From: an uncultured Campylobacter sp.
Lineage (GTDB): Bacteria; Campylobacterota; Campylobacteria; Campylobacterales; Campylobacteraceae
NCBI GenBank assembly: GCA_937896205.1
Contig: CALBNA010000353.1
Coordinates: 1 to 10,873 of the forward strand
Reading direction: 5' to 3'
DNA: 10,873 bases
This document shows positions 6,389 to 10,873 of this stretch, in pieces. The first letter of the stretch is position 1. The number at the start of each line of letters is the position of its first letter. Under the pieces are notes generated by a model. It was given only the letters and a program-made list of their open reading frames with translations, was not told the origin of the DNA and did not search any database. The position numbers and the translations under genes were made by a program.

Positions 6389-7741
6389 ATGATCAAATTT
6401 AACAATGCCGCCGTTGCCTTGGCGACTGCGATTTTAAGGGATTATCTTAATGGAACGGTAAATTTTTTCGCCTCAAGAAAAGCTGCAAAATCAGAACTAA
6501 CAAAACTCACACCGGCCGATTTTAAAAACGTGCGCGCAAATTTGCTAAATTTAGGCTTTAAGAGCGAGTTTATCGATGAAAACGCCGCCGAACTCTCAGA
6601 AATCCTGCGCGGTATCCTAACTACCGAGCGCCCTAGGCTGCCAAAAGACCATCCTATCGCTACCTATATCAACGAAAACGACGCCGCGCGCGAACTAATC
6701 GCAAAGGCAAAAGAGCTGCTAAAAAAGAAATTTATCAAAAACGAATGGCTTGAAATTTACGACAAACTAGGCAGCTTTAACAGAACGCACTTTGCCAGAA
6801 AGCAGCACCAACTCTACTCGATACTCGAAAACAAGGGCTTTGACCGCCCGTCGCGCTTCATGTGGAGCTTTGATAACAAGGTTCGCGACGGTATCGCCGC
6901 AGCGCGCGAGCTGCTAGAAGGCGGCAAGGCAGACGAATTTATCGCGGCGCAGCACGAGATCTACGAAAATCTCCTCGATCTGCTCGCACGCGAGGAGGCG
7001 GCGCTCTATCCGACGTCGCTGGAGCTAATCAGCGAGGACGAGTTTCGCGCGATGAGACGCGGCGATGATGAGATTGGGTATTTTCTCATCAAAAAGCCGA
7101 GCGAATTTTATCCGTTAAATTTAGACTCCGGCGGCGGACTGAAGTCAAATTTAAAGGATGTAAATTTGCAAAGCGAGTCAAATTTAAGCGCAGGAAATTT
7201 ACAAAACGGCGACTTAAACGAAGCGGTTTTAAATCCGAATTTCCTAAAAGAGCTGTCAAATTTGATGAGTAAATACGGGCTAAATCCAAACGCAAAAAGC
7301 GATAAAAACGCGGTTTTTGACGTCGCCACGGGCAAGCTTACGCTAGAGCAAATCAATCTCATTTATAAGCATATGCCCGTTGACCTCTCATTCGTCGATG
7401 AAAACGAGATCGTAAAATTTTACACCGACACCAAGCACCGCGTATTTCCGCGAAGCGCCGGCGTCATCGGGCGCGACGTAAAAAACTGCCATCCGCGCGA
7501 GAGCGTAGCTAGCGTGCTGGAGATCATCGACGCCTTTCGCAAAGGTGAGCGCGACGAGATCGACTTTTGGCTGGAGCTTCACGGCAAATTTATCTACATC
7601 TACTACGTGGCCGTGCGCGATGAAAATGGCGTATTTAAGGGGGTGCTAGAGATGATGCAAGACGTCACACGCATCCGCAGCCTAGAGGGCAAACGCACGC
7701 TAGTGACGTGGGACGATCTAAAGAAAAAATACGGGGAGTGA
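6389..7741 (+). CDS. DUF438, hemerythrin-like and PAS domain protein
   Basis: A 450-residue soluble protein with the known DUF438 architecture. The N-terminal DUF438 domain covers about 5-90, with DHPI at 87-90. A hemerythrin-like helical region (about 85-215) has candidate metal or heme ligands H88, H134, H140, E147, H189 and E203 (RTHFARKQHQLYSILE; AQHEIYENLL). A C-terminal PAS domain (about 328-433) carries the family signatures FPRSAGVIGRDVKNCHP, FWLELHGKFIYI and VAVRDENGVFKGVLEMMQDV. Cys367 lies in the conserved CHP. Family members are presumed redox or gas sensors. No output domain (kinase, GGDEF or DNA-binding) is present, so it may act by binding a partner. The linker at about 242-300 is unusually Asn/Leu-rich and built on repeated AAATTT. 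It has its own promoter and converges on tilS. Confidence 0.85.
   Translation: MIKFNNAAVALATAILRDYLNGTVNFFASRKAAKSELTKLTPADFKNVRANLLNLGFKSEFIDENAAELSEILRGILTTERPRLPKDHPIATYINENDAARELIAKAKELLKKKFIKNEWLEIYDKLGSFNRTHFARKQHQLYSILENKGFDRPSRFMWSFDNKVRDGIAAARELLEGGKADEFIAAQHEIYENLLDLLAREEAALYPTSLELISEDEFRAMRRGDDEIGYFLIKKPSEFYPLNLDSGGGLKSNLKDVNLQSESNLSAGNLQNGDLNEAVLNPNFLKELSNLMSKYGLNPNAKSDKNAVFDVATGKLTLEQINLIYKHMPVDLSFVDENEIVKFYTDTKHRVFPRSAGVIGRDVKNCHPRESVASVLEIIDAFRKGERDEIDFWLELHGKFIYIYYVAVRDENGVFKGVLEMMQDVTRIRSLEGKRTLVTWDDLKKKYGE
7117..7263 (+). repeat. Cluster of AAATTT words inside the DUF438 gene linker
   Basis: AAATTT occurs at 7117, 7147, 7162, 7180, 7195 and 7258. All six are in the same codon phase, each giving Asn-Leu (LNL, SNL, VNL, SNL, GNL, SNL). 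The spacing is irregular, so this is not a simple tandem repeat, but it makes up much of the interdomain linker. Confidence 0.6.
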
Positions 7742-7745
7742 TCAT

Positions 7746-7892
7746 TGCGGCTTTTAAATTTGATAAATTTGGTTAGCCTTTGGCGGCGTTTGCATTTGCG
7801 ATTTTGCCCGACCGCACAACCTTGCGCAAAGGCTATGCGAGACGCGGCGATCAAATTTTATCAATCTTAAAATTTGTGTATTTTTAGCCGCA
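7746..7892. terminator. Nested inverted repeat filling the convergent gap (probable two-way terminator)
   Basis: Three nested pairs span the whole space between the DUF438 gene and tilS. The outer pair is TGCGGCT (7746-7752) / AGCCGCA (7886-7892), the middle is GATAAATTTG (7762-7771) / CAAATTTTATC (7852-7862) with one extra T, and the inner is AGCCTTTG (7775-7782) / CAAAGGCT (7827-7834), extendable by CG with a bulged G. AT-rich runs lie between the stems. A bidirectional terminator for convergent genes is the simplest reading. A small element with terminal inverted repeats is possible but there are no clear target duplications. Confidence 0.5.
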
Positions 7893-7907
7893 GTTGCATA
7901 CCAAAGC

Positions 7908-8894
7908 TTACAAAAGTTCTTTAATTTTGGATAGATCCGCGCCCGAAGCAAATAAAAATCCGCGGTTTATCGGCGGGATGGCGAGCCGTCTGCACGCTTC
8001 TTTAAATTTCTTTTCCATAGCCGCTTTGATATATGGCGTTACAAGGATAAATTTTTCGCTCGCGCCCACGGCTACCTTGCCGCCAAGCGCGCAGCCGACG
8101 TCCTTTTCTAGGCAGCGCGTGCATTCGTTTCGCTGCGCCGCGCTTAGCACGAGTCCTAGTCGCTTGCAGGCAAGATCCACGCCGCGAATTTCGTTCGCGC
8201 CGCGTTTTACGAGATAAATTTTAGGTGCGGGGTTAGAAATTCCAGGAGTTAAATTTAGCGCATCGGCCGCCAAAAACTCAAAGCTTTTTTTCACGCCGCT
8301 AAAGTATTCGTCCAAAAACGGCTCGCTAAATTTAGCGCGAATAAATCCGCGTTTAAACCGGTCCGTTAAATTTGTCTCGTCGGTGAAGTATTTTAGATTT
8401 CGCCCCTGTAAAAATCGCTCCAGCTCACGCTTTCGTACGCCTAGAAGCGGTCGAGCGATCACGTAGTCCTCGCGGGCTTCAAGCTCCTGCATGCCAAGCA
8501 GCTCGCTAAGCCCCGCGCCGCGCCCCAGCTGCATCAAAAACCACTCGAATTTATCGTCAAACTGATGCGCTAAGATCAAATTTTCATATCCATGCTCGCG
8601 GCAAATCTCGGCGAAAAAATCATATCTGGCTGCGCGCGCTTCGTGCTCGAAATTTGACTCGCCCAGCTGCACGCTTTTTACGTAGATTTGTTTGTTAAAT
8701 TTAGCCGCCAGATCTCGCGCCGAGGTGACCTCGTCCTTGCTCTGCGCGCGGACGTTATAATCCACGATCGCAAGGTCAAATTTCACGCCTGCCTCGTCCA
8801 AAAGGTAAAAAAGCGCCGTGCTATCGACGCCGTGCGAAAAAGCAAGCAGATTTTGCCCCAATTTTAGCTTATGCAAAACGGGCGCGCTTAGCAT
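7908..8894 (-). CDS. tilS: tRNA(Ile)-lysidine synthase TilS
   Basis: TilS uses ATP and lysine to change C34 of tRNA-Ile(CAU) to lysidine so that it reads AUA. The 328 residues carry the N-type PP-loop as SHGVDS (20-25; usual form SGGxDS), the ARYDFF motif (89-94), LAHQFDDKFEWFL (108-120; usual form LAHHxDDQxET), ARPLL (147-151) and TDETN (171-175). The C-terminal part is short and poorly conserved, as in other Campylobacterota, which have a compact TilS. The ATG (8892-8894) lies one base after the rimO stop, with AAAGGCG as ribosome site inside the rimO end. It is the last gene of the panC-rimO-tilS operon. Confidence 0.9.
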   Translation of the reverse strand: MLSAPVLHKLKLGQNLLAFSHGVDSTALFYLLDEAGVKFDLAIVDYNVRAQSKDEVTSARDLAAKFNKQIYVKSVQLGESNFEHEARAARYDFFAEICREHGYENLILAHQFDDKFEWFLMQLGRGAGLSELLGMQELEAREDYVIARPLLGVRKRELERFLQGRNLKYFTDETNLTDRFKRGFIRAKFSEPFLDEYFSGVKKSFEFLAADALNLTPGISNPAPKIYLVKRGANEIRGVDLACKRLGLVLSAAQRNECTRCLEKDVGCALGGKVAVGASEKFILVTPYIKAAMEKKFKEACRRLAIPPINRGFLFASGADLSKIKELL

Positions 8895-8895
8895 T

Positions 8896-10203
8896 TTACG
8901 CCTTTGCCGTGATCTTGCCCAGCGCCTGGCTGCCCGCCACCTGCGTGATCTCGCACCAGTAGCGACCGCCGATTTCTAGCTGCTCCACGTCGCTTTCGTT
9001 GATCAAAATTTCGCCGTCGATGTCCTTGTCCCAGAGCGCCTTTTTCGCGGCGTAAAACATCTCGCCCTCGCTGCTTTCGCCCTCCAACGAGACGATAAAT
9101 TTTTGCCCCAGCTCCTGCGCGAAGCTAGCTTCGATCGCGGCGCGAGTGATCTTTTCGATCTTGCTTAGGCGCTTTGAGATGATTTTGGCCGGCACCTGCT
9201 CCATCTCGTATGAGAGCGTGTCCTCCTCTTTAGAATAAGCAAACGCCGAAACGCGGTCAAATTTAAACTCCTGCAAAAACGCGCAAAGCTCGTCAAATTC
9301 GGCTTCACTCTCGCCCGGATGTCCGACGATAACGCCCGTTCGTAAAAACGCACCAGGTGCCTTTTTCATCAAATTTAAAAGCTCTTTGATCCGCGCCGCG
9401 CCGCTTCCGCGCCTCATGATTTTTAGCATTTTCTCGCTTGCGTGCTGGATCGGCATATCAAAGTAGTTCGCAAACACGGGCGAGGCGATGATGCGCTCTA
9501 TTAGCGCGTTTGAGGTCGTGCTCGGATAGAGATAGAGTATGCGCGCGGTTTTGACGCCCTCTATCTTCTCGACCGCGTCGATGAGAGAGATGAGCCCGTC
9601 GCTAACCGCGTGATCGCGCATATACGAGCTGCTATCCTGCGAGAGGAAGCTAAAGTCGTAGTAGCCCTTTTTTACGAGCTTTTGCACTTCCAGAACGATG
9701 TTTTCGAGCGAGCGGGATTTTAGTTTGCCCTTAAAGGTCGGGATCGCGCAGAAGCTGCATTTTTGATTACAGCCTTCTGAAATTTTTATGTAGGCATGGT
9801 AGTTTGAGCCCGTTATCACGCGCTCTTCGCTTGCTTGCAGGTAGGTGTCCGGGCTAAATAAATTTTGCTTTTTTAGGATGATCTCGTCGATCTTATCGTA
9901 GTCTCCGACGCCGGTAAATAGATCGACCTCGGGCAGCTCTTTCATCAGCTCCTCGCGGTATCGCTGCATGAGGCAGCCCGTGACTACGAGCAGGGAGCCT
10001 TTTTTACGAGCTTCGTGCATATCAAGGATCGCACGGATACTCTCTTCTTTGGCCGAGTTTATAAAGCCGCAGGTATTTACGATGATGACGTCGGCAGAGG
10101 CGACGTCGGGCGTGATCTCGTAGTTTTGCAGGCGTCCGAGCATGATCTCGGAGTCCACCAGATTTTTGTTACAGCCTAATGATACTAAGTGAAGTTTGCC
10201 CAT
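8896..10203 (-). CDS. rimO: Ribosomal protein S12 methylthiotransferase RimO
   Basis: A radical-SAM enzyme with two 4Fe-4S clusters that adds a methylthio group to a conserved Asp of ribosomal protein S12 (Asp89 in E. coli). The 435 residues show UPF0004 cysteines C11 (SLGCNKN), C45 (NTCGFI) and C77 (TGCLMQ), then CxxxCxxC at C145, C149 and C152 ([17 protein letters not shown]), and a C-terminal TRAM domain (about 370-433). [25 protein letters not shown] and AIPTFKGK distinguish RimO from MiaB. The start ATG at 10201-10203 is one base from the panC stop, so translation is probably coupled. It is a distant paralogue of miaB in the same window. Confidence 0.96.
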   Translation of the reverse strand: MGKLHLVSLGCNKNLVDSEIMLGRLQNYEITPDVASADVIIVNTCGFINSAKEESIRAILDMHEARKKGSLLVVTGCLMQRYREELMKELPEVDLFTGVGDYDKIDEIILKKQNLFSPDTYLQASEERVITGSNYHAYIKISEGCNQKCSFCAIPTFKGKLKSRSLENIVLEVQKLVKKGYYDFSFLSQDSSSYMRDHAVSDGLISLIDAVEKIEGVKTARILYLYPSTTSNALIERIIASPVFANYFDMPIQHASEKMLKIMRRGSGAARIKELLNLMKKAPGAFLRTGVIVGHPGESEAEFDELCAFLQEFKFDRVSAFAYSKEEDTLSYEMEQVPAKIISKRLSKIEKITRAAIEASFAQELGQKFIVSLEGESSEGEMFYAAKKALWDKDIDGEILINESDVEQLEIGGRYWCEITQVAGSQALGKITAKA

Positions 10204-10204
10204 C

Positions 10205-10837
10205 TTATACCCACAGATTGTCGATCAGGCGCGTTTTGCCAACGTACGCAGCGACTAGGATGATGGTGTTGTTCGGCTCTATTAGCGAGATTTCGTTTAA
10301 ATTTCTATCCACGATCGCTACATAATCGACGTTTAGCGGCTCCAGGGTTTGTAGCATCTCGCCTTTTATCGTCTGCGCGCTTAGCTCGCCGGCTGCGATC
10401 AAATTTGAGGCTTTTTTAAGCGAATGCGAAAGCTTAAGCGCCTCTAGCTTTTGCCCTTCGTCTAGGTAGGCGTTTCGCGAGCTAAGCGCCAGTCCGTCGG
10501 GCGCGCGAACGATCTCGCAAGGCACGATCTCTAAATTTAAAAAACAGGTCTTTACGAAATTACGCACGATGAGCAGCTGCTGCGCGTCCTTTTTGCCCAT
10601 ATAGACGCGCTTTGCGTTTGTTAGATTAAATAGCTTGTTTAGCACGCGAAGCACGCCGTCAAAGTGCCCCGGGCGAGTCTTGCCTTCAAGCACGCTTGCT
10701 AAATTTTCAGGCGCGCTGATTAGCGGCTCGGTATCAAAATATAGCTCCTTAGCCTCAGGCGCAAACATCGCATGTACACCTAGCTCCTCGCAAATTTTAG
10801 CGTCGTTTTGTTCGTTTTTCGGATAGCTCTCAAAGTC
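10205..10837 (-). CDS. panC: Pantothenate synthetase PanC, N-terminus missing at contig end
   Basis: PanC joins pantoate and beta-alanine with ATP to give pantothenate. Genomic sequence begins at the DFESYP codons (10837 downward), giving 210 residues of a protein normally near 275. About 65 N-terminal residues, including the HIGH-type ATP motif and the start codon, lie beyond the contig. Conserved blocks seen are [28 protein letters not shown] (usual form GxKDxQQ), [15 protein letters not shown] (the R-x-x-DGLAxSSRNxYL block) and the end [11 protein letters not shown] nominal ATG at 10850-10852 (MYKRQ...) is not real: it is read from adapter sequence. The stop TAA at 10205-10207 is one base from rimO, so the two are co-transcribed. 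Confidence 0.93.
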   Translation of the reverse strand, partial: DFESYPKNEQNDAKICEELGVHAMFAPEAKELYFDTEPLISAPENLASVLEGKTRPGHFDGVLRVLNKLFNLTNAKRVYMGKKDAQQLLIVRNFVKTCFLNLEIVPCEIVRAPDGLALSSRNAYLDEGQKLEALKLSHSLKKASNLIAAGELSAQTIKGEMLQTLEPLNVDYVAIVDRNLNEISLIEPNNTIILVAAYVGKTRLIDNLWV

Positions 10838-10873
10838 CTGTCTCTTATACACATCTGACGCTGCCGACGAAGA
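10838..10873. other. Nextera/Tn5 sequencing adapter (artefact)
   Basis: Bases 10838-10856 are the 19-base Tn5 mosaic end (CTGTCTCTTATACACATCT). GACGCTGCCGACGA (10857-10870) follows, together the reverse complement of the Nextera read-1 transposase adapter. AGA (10871-10873) would fall in the index. This is library sequence left untrimmed, not part of the organism. Confidence 0.97.

Noticed and set aside
7089..7362. Minus-strand frames rich in NLT and FK opposite the DUF438 linker
   Set aside because: They arise from the repeated AAATTT words in the linker region of the DUF438 gene and have no start context or recognisable domain.
7894..8217. Plus-strand frame of 107 codons opposite the end of tilS
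   Set aside because: It is antisense to conserved TilS coding sequence, with low-complexity Ser/Ala/Arg composition.
1867..10203. miaB and rimO as a recent duplication
   Set aside because: They share the UPF0004/radical-SAM/TRAM layout but have distinct family signatures around every cysteine motif, so they are ancient paralogues with separate substrates.
10838..10852. ATG start of panC giving MYKRQ
   Set aside because: These five codons lie in the Tn5 mosaic end of a sequencing adapter, not in genomic DNA.
1..10873. CRISPR array, prophage, insertion sequence, tRNA or rRNA genes
   Set aside because: I saw no spaced direct repeats, transposase or phage proteins, and no cloverleaf or rRNA-like stretch. 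All larger intervals are filled by housekeeping-type genes.

Overview
The window looks like a contig from a Campylobacter species of the higher-GC oral or intestinal kind (C. showae, rectus, curvus or concisus group). The evidence is the constant AAATTT word, extended TTTTTG-type -10 promoters without a -35, and a gene order known in Campylobacter and Helicobacter: nusA divergent from an HP0268-family gene, followed by miaB and a DUF374 acyltransferase. Species assignment is by eye only. The right end is not genome: the last 36 bases are Nextera (Tn5) sequencing adapter, so the contig ends inside panC.

Layout. Positions 1-104 hold the end of a tiny lipoprotein gene. nusA lies on the minus strand (365-1465) with its own promoter and terminator. 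A plus-strand block follows: an HP0268-family small nuclease-like protein (1616-1858), MiaB (1867-3168), a DUF374 acyltransferase (3152-3784) and a membrane-anchored TPR-like protein (3781-4233). After a short gap with a promoter come three overlapping genes (4290-6328). Their topology and order match PilM, PilN and PilO, the inner-membrane platform of type IV pilus, type II secretion and competence machines. A separate promoter drives a 450-residue DUF438/hemerythrin-like/PAS protein (6389-7741).

The convergent gap 7742-7907 is filled by a nested inverted repeat, probably a two-way terminator. The minus-strand operon panC-rimO-tilS occupies 10837 to 7908, with one base between each pair of genes.

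Functionally the window is rich in translation accuracy genes: MiaB (tRNA A37 methylthiolation), TilS (lysidine in tRNA-Ile), RimO (ribosomal protein S12 methylthiolation) and NusA (transcription elongation). The most notable part is the divergent PilMNO-like module next to miaB. It has no pilin, ATPase or secretin gene beside it, and its PilM-like member has a long acidic insertion and no evident ATP-binding motifs.
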